A stretch of DNA of 64,000 nt, taken from positions 620,001-684,000 of the forward strand of contig NW_017962917.1 in the NCBI RefSeq assembly GCF_001661345.1. Direction: 5' to 3'. Source of the stretch: Ascoidea rubescens DSM 1968. Lineage: Eukaryota; Ascomycota; Saccharomycetes; Ascoideales; Ascoideaceae. The notes under the pieces are model-generated. The model was not told where the DNA came from. It saw nothing but the letters and a program-made list of their open reading frames with translations, and ran no database searches. Positions 20,151 to 31,045 of the stretch are shown here, in pieces (position 1 is the stretch's first letter; the number at the start of each line of letters is the position of its first letter). Position numbers and translations under genes: made by a program.

Positions 20151-20879
20151 AATATGGTGATCAATTTATTTTATAGAATAAATACCAAATATTTTAAAAT
20201 ATGAAATGAAAATGATTTGATTTTTTTTAAACCATTTTAATTCAATACAAACAAATAAAAAGATTAAGTAAATTTAAACAAATCTAAATTACAATAAATT
20301 AAAATCGTTTTGAAACTAAAAAATTAATATTGTAATTGCTAAAATTAAAACAGAAACTTTTGATATTCCTTTAGAATTCAATTTTTCATAATATCAAATA
20401 AACAAGTCAGTAAATCAATAAGGAAATAAGGAAACAAATATTATTTAGTATTAATCAGCTGTTTAATAATCAACAGCTGAAATGTGGAAGAAAAAGAAAA
20501 AGAAAAGCAGTTTAAAGATTCCAAATATTTAAAAAGGTTTAAAAGAAGACTGGAAATGTTTTGAGAATTAAATTAAAATTAAATTAAAATTAAATTAAAA
20601 TTAAAATAAATTAAAATAAATTAGAATTAATATTAAAATCAACTTAGATCAGATTGAAATGAAATTAATTCAAAACATTGAAAGAATTAAGGTACTTTGA
20701 ACTCAGAATTTAAGACTTGAAGTTTGATTTGCAACAAGCAAAAAGTCACTAAAAAACTGACTCAATCTGCTTTTGATTTACTCAAAATAAAAAGAATTGA
20801 AAAACAAAGCCAAAGTCAACAGATTTCTTTGTAACAAAGCAGTTACAAAATAAAACAGATACTTGCTCACGATTCAGTA

Positions 20880-21570
20880 TTCTGTTTCTATTGCTGTGAT
20901 CCTTTGCCGTTCCGCACTCTGATTGGCTGATTCCGGTTTCCCAATCGGGCCGAGCAATTTCTCGTAGAAAGGTAAAAGAATATCTTGCTGAGAGCCCAAA
21001 AACAGTGCAAAACAGGGAATTATAGGAGAGAAAGAAGCATCGCACTGTTCTCATTTGCCTCTTCCTTGCTCGTGTTTCCTTGCTCGTTTTGCAGCACATT
21101 CCTCAAAAACAGCAGATCCATCACACGCGGTGCACGTGACTGTACCACGCAGGCAGGTTTGTCGCTCTTTCCCGCTGGAACGGGGAAATGCACCAAAAAA
21201 GCCCAAGGCGAGGAAGCAGGAGCACAAAATCGCCCAAACCCATGGGCTCCATCCGCTTGTTTTCCGCCGGTGAGATGCCTCAGATTCCTCAGCTAAGGCA
21301 TCGGGGGCAGACTGATTGGAAGCACACTCAGCAGCCCGTGACCCGCAATCAATGTGTCCCGCGTTCTTTTGCATGCATGTTTGCCATCTACAATGTTGTT
21401 ATGCTGACTTGCATGCACACGCGCTTGTGACTGTGCTGCAATTACGGTTTGAACACGGGTTGAACCGCTGCTGGGATGTGTTCCCTGTCGGTTCAGGAGA
21501 GCCCGCTCGTCAAACACGGAGCGGGCCCAGGAAACTTGCAAGGATTCAGCAGCAGCCAAAAATAACCGAA
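20880..21570. other. GC-rich intergenic island B
   Basis: About 690 bases with roughly balanced composition. It contains TGATTGGCTGATT (20920 on), CCCAATCGGGC, a CACGTG at 21133-21138 within GTGCACGTGAC, TGCATGCATG near 21370 and TTGCATGCA near 21410. Several overlapping frames of 70-136 codons are open on both strands; none has recognisable protein features. It is not adjacent to an obvious 5' end, since the neighbouring genes converge, so it may drive a non-coding transcript or be a replication origin or boundary. Confidence 0.45.
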
Positions 21571-23561
21571 TACAGCTTGCCACCTGAATATATTATTAAC
21601 CTAGTTATTATTATACCTGTTGCACTTGTTATTATTGCACTGGTTGTTATTATACCTATAATTATGCTGTTTATTATTATCAGTAAAATTATTATTGCTT
21701 TTTTTTCTTATCTCCATGATATGTGATTGACAATTTCCCTTTTGAATCTAATTTCAAGGCTAGTGCAGTGTGTTGAATATTGACTATTTCTTCCTGTTTT
21801 GTGTTCTTTGTTCCTTTTTGATCATGTTTTTTGAAATCAGGATGGTGTTGTTAATTCATGTTCATGATTGAAATCATTTCTGGTTTGTTTGGTTTTCCCA
21901 TAATCTCTTGTTTTTTTGTTTCGTTTTATTTGTTGTTGTTTTTTTTACATTGCATCAGCATTCAAAACGTATTTAAACTTCAGACCTCAGATGATTAAAA
22001 TCATTTAGTTTGTTCAAAACATCATAACCAATCCTTGGTTTCATCAACAACTGCAATTACAATTTGATTTGCTCATTACATAAATTACTGATTTGATCCA
22101 TTTCTTGTAAAAAAGTAGATGCAAATGCAAATTATTCTGATCTAAAATTCTTCTTGTAAATTCCCTCCAATCGCTTTTCTTTCTTTAATTTCATTTTGCT
22201 TTTTTCCAATTTACCAGTTTACAGCGTCTACTTTTCATTGGCTGATAAAGTTTAATTAACCACTGCTACCTAACAACTACAATTTAAATACTTAAATACT
22301 TAAACACTATTATTACACTACTATTATGTGGTTTAGAATTAATCTTTACTGGTAATTATTCATTATCTATTAAAGAATAATCACTAAATATAATTATAAT
22401 TATAATTTTTTAATTAACCAAATTAAAATTTATGATTTTATTCAGTATTATTCTAAGTCATATTACTAATCCCAACGCTTTGTTTCAAAATCCCGATAGC
22501 AAAGGTTAAAATCTAATTATTTCTTGATTCCAATCACCCTATTAATTTTCCAATAAATTTCAAATTATCTCATTAACAAAAATAATAGAAAAAAAATATT
22601 TTTGGAATATTTTTAAAATAATTTATGATAATTTTATAATGATCTAAAATTTCCAATTAAAAAATTCAATTAAAAATTCAATTAAAAATTTAATTTAATT
22701 CAATTGAATTGAATTGAATCTTATTTTATTATTATTTTATTATTTTATTATTTTAATGTATTTTATTAATTCCATTTTCAACTTTTTCTATTATCTGAAA
22801 CAAATTATCAAACTTCTTGGTTCGCCAAGTTTTTAACAAACATATTACCATTACTTATCTTATTCCTAAAACACTAAACTCTAAAAGTCTGGCTAATTGC
22901 TGATAAATAAATAATAATTGCTAAATTTCAAAGATACAAAACCTACAAACGCTGCTCAAACCGGTACACAGTATGTACTCACTTCATCTGCAGTTCAAAC
23001 TCAAAATTAGTCCGTGTTAATCTTAGGTTTCCACCAGTTTTCTTTTTGCATCCGCCACAACTTAATCTGTAAACATTGCCCAACCTCTGTTTTCTTTTCT
23101 TCCTCCTTTGCTATCAGGACGTTCTCCAGACCTGTTTACAAACCTTATTCCCACGGTCAATATACTCTCCATTTACGACAGAGTTTCAACTTTAACTCAA
23201 ATAATAAAAAAGAAACAATTTTGAGAAAAAAATTATTAAAATAAAATTAAAATAAAATTAAAATAAAATCAATTCAAACATCAATTACATAATTTGTACA
23301 CTAACAAATCTAAATCTGGAGATGAATTCAATTAAAGTGAATAATAAGTATGAAAATAAATAAATATATATTAAAAACATCTCGTAAAATAAAAGAATAA
23401 TATAAATATACAAAATAATTATCTCCAAATCTTACTCCGTAGTTTGACATAATATAGTATAGTATAGCTTAATAAAATATAATACAATATTAGTTATAAT
23501 ATTATTATAACCACAATTGTTATGACTCAACTTTTATAAAGTAACTTTTATGAAACATCTT

Positions 23562-26500
23562 TTACAAATTCATTAATCCTCCACTGAAGGCCAAACTCCA
23601 TGTTAAACTCTGTCCATTATCGAGAAATTTAATATCAAATTCATCCTCTGAAAAAAATTCAAACGAACTTTTAGCATCAAACAACGCTTGATTTAACTTC
23701 AATATTCCTCTCCATCCACTGTCCAAATCGTCAACAATGTTTTCTAATAACCTCTCCCATTCATATTTACTAAATTCTTTCCCCCTAATCAATGATGAAA
23801 TAGGTGTGATGGGTATCATTTGAATTCCATTAATATATGAAATGTCTGTCCCAAAAAAGGTTACATGATCAAGTTTGTTCTCAAATAATATTCCTGGAAC
23901 AATATTTCCAACAAACTCACTAGGGATCACTGCATTATCTGAAGAATATAAATAATAATGGTTTATTGTTCTCTTCATTATTGATATCATCAAGTCTCCT
24001 CGTTTCTCCATTTGCTCATCTTCTACAACCATCCCCCATAGCTTCATTCCATATGCAAAGTTATAGTCTTCTGATGATGATTCCTGATTGCGCCCATCTC
24101 CTGAGCTAAATAACCCACTGGCCCAGGAATGCCCATGGAACCAATCAAAGCACCTATAAACTGGGAAATATTCGTCTTTCTCAGTGGGATTAGCTACATC
24201 TCGAATCAAATAATTAACCCAATCTTTGTTTTCATCGATCCAGCTTTTTTTCTCTGTATCTTCTTTTTCTTCTTTCTCATCATTTATCTCTAAGTCAACT
24301 TTCCCAACAACTGCTGCTGCATGAATGAAATACCCATAATGAAAATGATGATCATTAAAATATGAATTCCCATAATCTTCAGAGCTGCTTCCAGTTATCG
24401 CTATTCCCCCAATATCCTCAATATAACTGAGTGGATAATGTTGCGAATTGCTTGTAAATAACTGAAATGCTTCTTTGATCTCATTTAAAAGTATCTTGGT
24501 TAATGTATCATTTTTCAATATCATATGTGTAACGATCAAAATATACGCATATTTATCGATGATTTTACCTGAGCTATATGTGTCTGTTCCACTAATTAGA
24601 TTTTTCATATTACCAACAACACTCATAATCTCGTTTTCTGCTGTCTTTTGTAATAACTCTATTTGTTCTTCTGAGTAATTAATTTCTTCTTCAGTTATAT
24701 ACTCAGAATTTACAGGTAGAAATTTTATACCCGAATATAATTTTTCTTCCATATACAATTCATCTGTCAAAAATCCTGTCATATATCCCTTCGTTGTTGA
24801 TGATAATCGAATGTTGGTACTGCTTGAAAGAGTATCAGCACTCATGGCATCAATATGATGTTGAAATGCAAAAACTAAGGGTTTCAAATTATCATTAGAT
24901 CCAGTAACCATCTCTGTCTCGTATTTGAACCCATATTTACTGGTTTCTTCGCTCAACATCTCACCAACTAATGTTGTTTTAGTCACATATATCCCAGCTG
25001 CTTTATCATAATACTCTTCTTTACCCAAATCATCCGGTGAAGTGGCAACCTGAATAACTAGTCCATCAATAGCTTTCGAGCCTACAATTGTCGTAGAACT
25101 ATCTACTACCATCGTCAAATTGAAAATATCCATTTCATCTCTAGATATTCCACTGACATATACTAACCAAGTCGCTGAATTCGCCAATAAGACTCTATAT
25201 TTTTGAATCGAATTAGAATTAGAATTAGAATTAAAATCGATATCTCGATTAATAGATGAAAATGATACACTTGATCCAAGAACTGGTACCAATAAAGAAC
25301 CATGATAAACACTACTAACAAATCCCATTCCTTCAACAATAGGAATCTCAATGTAATTTGAATTGTCAAGTTCTGGTCTTAATTTAACATTAACTGACAT
25401 ATGTCTTTGTTCAGATATCTCTATTGATGGCTGGTTATCTTTAAATTCTGTTGATGAGAAGATAAATGATCCAACATATGTTGGATAACCCATACTTTTA
25501 GCTGCTGAGGAATTTCCTGTATTTTCATCAAAATTGAAAACAACATCTTCCTGACTTAAACTCGAAATTCCCCAGCCATATGGTGAAAATGAAGTATGAT
25601 ACCACATCCCATATGGATAACTCCATATCATTCCGGTTTGATCATCTAATAATAAATTAGTGTAAAATTTATTTGTTTGAAATTTATCAGTAAAATCAAT
25701 GCCATCTGGAAATTTTAAAGATGATGAAATATCATGATCTGAAAACATGTTTTTGGGATTAACAGTAGAGATATTACTAAAAATAGATCCAGAGCTTTCA
25801 ACTGATTCCGAGGTTGCAGTTTCAATAACATATTCACTGGTTTTTGAAAAAACAGAAGAACTAAAACTAGAACTAAAACTAGAACTAAAGCTAGAACTAA
25901 AATTGGGACTAAACAATGAAATTGAAGGAGAAGAAAGAAGTGAAGATGAAGATGAAGATGAAGATGAAGATGATGGAACTGAATATGATTCAATGCTTGT
26001 AACACTTAAAGGATTTTTGAATGAGCTTTGGAGACCTGTTTGTATCGATGAAGCAATATTGCTTTTTGAATTTCTTGATGTCGAAGAAGCATTCCAATAA
26101 CTCAATAATAAAATGCTTGAAAAAGTAGAAGCATCATCTGCCAATGAATTGGGTTTGGATGCTTCACTAGATGAAAAGTCATCTAAAGAAGATGATAATA
26201 AAAACGATGTTGGTGATGATTCATTTGGGAAAGAAGTTTCCAGTGAACTTTTACTAGAACTTGGTTCAGCAAATAGCGTTTTTGTTTCACTAAAATTGGT
26301 AATAGTCGATGTTTCCTTGGAATCACTGCTTCTATTTTGGGTCGTTGGAACCAAATAAACAGAATTTGATAATGAATATGAGGAAAAAGAAGATGATAGC
26401 ATTTCATCAGAATTAAACAGCCCATCAGCAACCGAAAACATGACCAGAACTTGATTCATAACATTTCTGGAAGAAGCTGAAGTTGAAACTGGAGACTGGA

Positions 26501-27242
26501 TTGAAATAGCTGATTCAGATACAGTATCCGATGTGAACAATATTATGGATGTTTTTAATGGAAGCAATCCAAAATCCAATGTTAAAGCAACTTCATTATC
26601 ATTAATATATGTATATGATTGAGGTTCTGTTATTTCTGCTGTTTCTGATGAGAATAAAAAATTTTCCAATAATGTTATTTCAGATGAGCTTGTTGTTGTT
26701 CCTAATATTGTTTTCGATGTTGTTTTTAATGTGCTAGTAGATATAGGAACTCCAAAACTTATTGTTAAGATGACTTTATTATCTTTATCTGCTCTTTTTC
26801 TTAAAATTTTGTTTTTCTGAGGTTGAAGAAAATTCTTTGCATTATAATAAAACGCCTTAAGATTATAACCAGAAGATGGTTTTGCTTTTTGATAATATGA
26901 CATTGGATTTTGGCTTAAGAGCTTCAAGCACGATGTCTTTAGTGTTGTTTGTCTGTATTTTGATTTGATAGCTGATGCAGAAGTTTCTTGTAAATTTCTG
27001 GTGATTATTACTGAGGGTATTAGTGGTAATATGGACACATTAAATTTTTGACCAGAAGACTCAAGGATAAAGACTTCATTTCTATCATCCAAATATCCGG
27101 GATTGAGAAAGAATTTGCCCTGATCAGGCTTGATGAAAAGATTAGATCTATTTTGGAAAGTCTCCTGTCTTGTTCTGGAGATTATTACAGAAAAAGATGT
27201 AATAAATAGTAAAAACTTGGTGAAAAGAGATAATATAATCAT
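23562..27242 (-). CDS. ENG1: secreted endo-1,3-beta-glucanase, GH81 (Eng1/Dse4-like)
   Basis: 1226 residues. The N-terminus (MIILSLFTKFLLFITSFSVI) is a signal peptide, and LRKRAD near residue 150 is a Kex2-like cleavage site. Residues 150-510 are a Ser/Thr-rich linker, probably O-mannosylated, with two related V-x-L-T-x-x-F-G segments and SSFS tandem repeats. Residues 540-1226 are the GH81 catalytic domain: PYGMWYHTSFSPYGWG, NDHHFHYGYF with Asp964, and QESSSEDYNFAYG with Glu1054 and Glu1058. These fit the GH81 Asp and paired Glu catalytic residues. In budding yeast such an enzyme dissolves the primary septum side for daughter separation. It is expressed divergently from CUL3 across a 380-base promoter. 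No break is visible. Confidence 0.93.
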   Translation of the reverse strand: MIILSLFTKFLLFITSFSVIISRTRQETFQNRSNLFIKPDQGKFFLNPGYLDDRNEVFILESSGQKFNVSILPLIPSVIITRNLQETSASAIKSKYRQTTLKTSCLKLLSQNPMSYYQKAKPSSGYNLKAFYYNAKNFLQPQKNKILRKRADKDNKVILTISFGVPISTSTLKTTSKTILGTTTSSSEITLLENFLFSSETAEITEPQSYTYINDNEVALTLDFGLLPLKTSIILFTSDTVSESAISIQSPVSTSASSRNVMNQVLVMFSVADGLFNSDEMLSSSFSSYSLSNSVYLVPTTQNRSSDSKETSTITNFSETKTLFAEPSSSKSSLETSFPNESSPTSFLLSSSLDDFSSSEASKPNSLADDASTFSSILLLSYWNASSTSRNSKSNIASSIQTGLQSSFKNPLSVTSIESYSVPSSSSSSSSSSSLLSSPSISLFSPNFSSSFSSSFSSSFSSSVFSKTSEYVIETATSESVESSGSIFSNISTVNPKNMFSDHDISSSLKFPDGIDFTDKFQTNKFYTNLLLDDQTGMIWSYPYGMWYHTSFSPYGWGISSLSQEDVVFNFDENTGNSSAAKSMGYPTYVGSFIFSSTEFKDNQPSIEISEQRHMSVNVKLRPELDNSNYIEIPIVEGMGFVSSVYHGSLLVPVLGSSVSFSSINRDIDFNSNSNSNSIQKYRVLLANSATWLVYVSGISRDEMDIFNLTMVVDSSTTIVGSKAIDGLVIQVATSPDDLGKEEYYDKAAGIYVTKTTLVGEMLSEETSKYGFKYETEMVTGSNDNLKPLVFAFQHHIDAMSADTLSSSTNIRLSSTTKGYMTGFLTDELYMEEKLYSGIKFLPVNSEYITEEEINYSEEQIELLQKTAENEIMSVVGNMKNLISGTDTYSSGKIIDKYAYILIVTHMILKNDTLTKILLNEIKEAFQLFTSNSQHYPLSYIEDIGGIAITGSSSEDYGNSYFNDHHFHYGYFIHAAAVVGKVDLEINDEKEEKEDTEKKSWIDENKDWVNYLIRDVANPTEKDEYFPVYRCFDWFHGHSWASGLFSSGDGRNQESSSEDYNFAYGMKLWGMVVEDEQMEKRGDLMISIMKRTINHYYLYSSDNAVIPSEFVGNIVPGILFENKLDHVTFFGTDISYINGIQMIPITPISSLIRGKEFSKYEWERLLENIVDDLDSGWRGILKLNQALFDAKSSFEFFSEDEFDIKFLDNGQSLTWSLAFSGGLMNL

Positions 27243-27622
27243 AGTTCTGAATAGTTGTTTGTAGAAAGGTCAAATAAGCAAATTTTTAAATTGAAAAATA
27301 AAAAAATAATGTTTATAGAACTGGCTTTTTTCTTCAGCAATATTTGGATGTCTCTCCTGTCATAAAGCTGCTCATTTCGATACATCTAAGTCTCCAACTG
27401 GACGATAAATCAAGAAAGAAGCACAACTTGAGGTTTCAGATACCCCAAAACTGCTTCGGATTTGCTGATGTGTGCTTCCATGCATGTCAACAAATCTCAA
27501 CGCACCTCAACGCATACAACCCAAAACAGTATCCGGCACGGATTGTGAGCACGCGACTCTATCCGCCGCAACCTCAAAAGCGTTTCACCACTCCTCTGCT
27601 TCTTCTGGTGACTAAGAAGCAG
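27243..27622. promoter_or_regulatory. divergent promoter of ENG1 and CUL3
   Basis: 380 bases. The ENG1-proximal 100 bases are AT-rich. The CUL3-proximal part is GC-balanced and holds CCATGCATG near 27478 plus repeated CAACGCA words. It happens to be open in the CUL3 frame for 93 codons but has no ATG. An 18-codon upstream ORF starting at the ATG near 27309 is out of frame with CUL3. Confidence 0.55.
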
Positions 27623-28846
27623 ATGATTCCCTCCAGAAGAGCCAAAATAAGGCCTCCAAGGATATCTTCCTTGAACCAGGCCAATCTCTCAGACTCTTGG
27701 AATGACTTGTCCATAGCCATCACCGAAATCCAGAACAAGAATGCCTCAAATTTGTCTTTTGGAGAGCTTTACACCAAGGCCTACAACATGGTGTTAAGAA
27801 AGCATGGTGAAAAGTTGTACAACAATGTCAAGAACCAAATCAAGAATTACTTGCTCAATGTTTATAAAGATATTGTCAAGAGCTTTGACTACCAGCCCAT
27901 TGTTATATATCCCTTGTTTGAATCCTCTATAAAGACTGGGGGCGACAATATCGATACGGAAGCTGATTTTAATGATAGCAATGATCCCAATGATACGCTT
28001 ATTAATATTTCTACTGATGAACCAATTGTGCTTAAAGAAAACATTGATAGAAATATTAGATTTCTTGAAAAAATTGTGACAATTTGGGAAGATCACATCT
28101 TTTCAATGAAAATGATCTCCGATGTTCTCATGTATCTTGATCGAGTTTATGCAAAGGAAAATTCATTGCCATCAGTCTACGACTTTGGGATTTCATTATT
28201 CAATGACTTTGTCATCACATATAACAATAATAAAATTGGTGAAATGTTGAATCAAATAGTTATTGATCAATTTTATTTGACTCGAAAAAATTTAACGACC
28301 AATAGTGAGAACAACCTAATTAAATCGGCGATGAAAATGTTTGAATCATTACAAGAGGACTACCTAACTAGAAATAAATTAAGAAATAGTAGGTTAAAGG
28401 CAAAGGAAGGTTCAACCACTGCGGTGAATTATTACTTGAGATATTTTGAGCCATTTTTTTTGAAAAAATCATCGGATTATTATGAAGTTTTTGCTAAAAA
28501 ATTACTATCATTTCATGATGGTTCAATTTATATAGAATCTATCTCTTCATTGATAAATGAAGAAGAAAACAGATTTTTATTAATTGTGCCAGATGAAACA
28601 TATCCTAAATTAGTCCAATTAATGGACAATATATTAATTAATAATAATTTCAACCAAATATTGGATTTTGAGGGAAATTCATTAAATTATTGGTTATATA
28701 ATTTAGATTTTAAAAAGTTGAAATTAACTTATAAATTAGCTAAAAGAATTGATAGTGAATTTAAATTATTGAGAGAAAAATTAAGAAATTATATTTTTTT
28801 AAATGGGCAAAAATTAGAAGTTAAAGTTAAACTTTTTATTCAAAAT

Positions 28847-28886
<40 letters not shown>

Positions 28887-30451
28887 GTGATAATAAAAAC
28901 AACAACAGTCACAATAACAATAAATCAAATAGATTGAATGTTAAAAAAAGAACATTAAAAGAAACGCAAACTTTGTTTGCCAACGAATGGATTAAATTGA
29001 TATTAAAATTCCGTGAAAAATTAAAAACTTCATTAAAAACCTGTTTTGAAAATAATAACAATTTTTCTGCTACAATTGAAAATGCATTTTCTGAATTTAT
29101 TAATTTAAATCCAAAAGTTTCCGAATGTTTAGCGATTTACATGGATGATTATATTAAAAAATCTTTAAAACAATCAACCTCGATTTCTAGTAAAGTTAGT
29201 AATAATATTAGTAATGGTATCAATAATAGTGCCATTGCTAATGGTAATACTGCTATCAGCACTATCAACAGTTCCAGTAATAATAAACTAGGCTCAATGA
29301 ATGATGATATTAAAACATGGATTGAAGGATCAGTTATATTATTAAAATTTATCAATGATAAGGATTTATTCGAAAAATATTATAAAAATTACTTGGGTAA
29401 ACGATTATTAACAAGTAGAAACAGTTTTAATTCTGTGGTTGGAAATATTGATAATAATATTGAAAGCTTTGCGATAATCAAAATTAAAGAAGAAACTGGG
29501 ACATCATTTACTAGCAAACTAGAAGGAATGTTTAGAGATATAAAAAAAAGTAAAGAATTAAATGATGAATTTAATAGTAATATAGGCAAGGATAGCTTGG
29601 AGTTGGAGGTTAATATATTAACTTCAACATTTTGGCCCCAAACCAATAGTAGAGAAATTGATAGCAAAATCATATACCCTGAGTTTCTCAAGTCTAAACA
29701 AGAGGAGTATAATGAATTTTATTATAAGAAATATTCTGGCAGATTTTTAAATTTTACGTCTAACTTTGGCACAATGGATATTCGAATTCAATTTAACAAG
29801 AAAAGACATGAGATCATTATTCCTATTTATGGTGGATTAATCTTATTGTTGTGGTCGGATTTAGATCAAAGAAACTTGAAGTTTACAATGAAGGAAATTG
29901 AAGAAAAGACAATGATACCAAGAAACGATTTGATCAGACATTTGCAGAGCATAAGTGTGGCTCCAAGAACAAGGCTATTAAAAAAGGAACCAATGTCAAA
30001 GGGTATAAATGAAACTGATCTCTTTTCATTTAATGAGAGTTTTGAGGCACCCACCTTTAAAGTGAAAGTTCTAACCATTTCCATGATATCGAGTGCAGCA
30101 ACTAATGCTAAGGCCAACCAAGCTGCAAACAAGAAGGAAGATCAAGCAGGTGGAAAGAACAGGAATGTTGAGATGGATGTTGAGATTGAGGACAAAAAGA
30201 GGGAGGACCAACAGATCATGAGGGATGTGTTGCTTGACAGGAAATACGAAATCGATGCTGCCATTGTCAGAATAATGAAAGCAAGAAAGAGACTTGAGCA
30301 TAACGAGTTGATGAGCGAGTTAATCAAGCTCTTGATTGGCAGATTCAAACCCTCGCCCCAATCGATCAAACAAAGAATCGAGAGTCTTTTGGAAAAAGAT
30401 TACTTGAAGAGAGACGAGCAGAACATCAATCTATATGAGTATGTAGCCTGA
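27623..30451 (+). CDS. CUL3: cullin 3 ubiquitin ligase scaffold
   Basis: 942 residues from the first in-frame ATG, at 27623. The N-terminus has the Cul3 pattern: WNDLSIAITEIQNKN, LSFGELYTKAYNMVLRKHGEKLY, close to human CUL3. In the family this repeat binds BTB-protein adaptors. The middle holds cullin repeats interrupted near residues 410-435 by a poly-Asn insert encoded by (AAT)n and near 515-555 by an Asn/Ser-rich insert. The cullin homology domain follows (FLNFTSNFGTMDIR, EIIIPIYGGLILLL). The C-terminal winged helix has IVRIMKARKRLEHNEL, in which Lys886 is the expected Nedd8 attachment site, and ends in LYEYVA. The protein scaffolds Rbx1 and E2 for substrate ubiquitination. No break is visible. 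Confidence 0.93.
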
Positions 30452-30643
30452 ACGTGTTGTGTTGTGCTGCTTGTGCTGCTTGTGCGGTTTTGACCCAGCG
30501 CGGGGGGTCTTTCAAACACAACGCACGCTGAGCGCGTCATGATGCACGTACCATTCCCACAGAACCGCCGTTTTTTTCCTACCACGCCGGCGGAGCCCAA
30601 CGTGAAAAACGGATTTCTTTGTCTCAGACCACCAACTGCCAAA

Positions 30644-30649
30644 TGACTC
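30644..30649 (+). promoter_or_regulatory. Gcn4-type TGACTC site
   Basis: AATGACTCG, about 400 bases before the LEU1 start. TGACTC is the core of the Gcn4 (general amino acid control) site, which fits a leucine biosynthesis gene. A single short core could be chance. Confidence 0.4.
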
Positions 30650-30675
30650 GATCCGGGCTCTCCACTGACAAATTT

Positions 30676-30753
30676 CCGGCTTGTGATTGGCCGGTTTCTA
30701 AATTTTGACAGCTCCGGTTTAGGGCCGGCCGGTATGGTTAAATCTGGCGCCGG
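30676..30753. promoter_or_regulatory. cluster of six CCGG half-sites before LEU1
   Basis: CCGG occurs at 30676, 30691, 30714, 30725, 30729 and 30750. Leu3, the regulator of LEU1, binds CCGG-N2-CCGG in S. cerevisiae. The half-site is dense here, but none of the pairs has the exact two-base spacing, so the factor or spacing may differ. The TGTGATTGG and TTTAGGG motifs lie inside the same cluster. Confidence 0.4.
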
Positions 30754-31045
30754 TGCAGGAAAAAAAAATTGGAAAAAGCTTTTCGCCTTTTTCATGATTA
30801 ACTTATTATTCAGTTATTGCTGTAAGCAACTAAAAAACAATTACTCATCTTCCTTATTATATATTGAACCATATTTCCCCAATTCTTTTCTTCTTTCTCT
30901 TTCAACATTTCTTCAAATTATTAAAGAAAAAATCGAATATTTCGCTATTTTTTTATTTTTGTCACTAAATCCACCTCATACAGATCTTATAGTCCCACTA
31001 ATTTCAATAATACTCAGCTGTTTTGTGTTTTTTTCATAATAGATA

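Larger units (their letters stand above)
19099..23561. other. 4.5-kb convergent gap downstream of the Asn/His-rich gene
   Basis: Two converging genes normally need only a few hundred bases. This gap is AT-rich with a 10-bp tandem repeat at 20091, AATTAAA-type repeats at 20576-20630, a GC-rich island at 20880-21570 and a mixed stretch at 22940-23160 that reads open for 76 codons. I recognise no protein or RNA gene. Confidence 0.45.
30452..31045. promoter_or_regulatory. GC-rich island C and LEU1 promoter
   Basis: The 300 bases after CUL3 are GC-rich, with CGCGGGG, CACGCCGGCGG, a TGACTC, a TGTGATTGG (30682-30690), a TTTAGGG (30718-30724) and a cluster of CCGG words. The last 270 bases before LEU1 are AT/pyrimidine-rich leader. 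It spans the CUL3 3' end and the LEU1 promoter, so the island most likely serves LEU1. Confidence 0.6.

Noticed and set aside
21125-21145. CACGTGAC as a centromere CDEI element
   Set aside because: No AT-rich CDEII of the right size followed by a CDEIII-like CCGAA motif.
20985-21726. Several overlapping open frames of 70-136 codons on both strands in GC island B
   Set aside because: They are open in many phases at once because the block is GC-rich and poor in stops. Compositions are Cys/Arg/Ala-rich without domains or sensible starts.
27344-27622. N-terminal extension of CUL3 by 93 codons
   Set aside because: No ATG in the extension; the conserved Cul3 N-terminus begins soon after the ATG at 27623.
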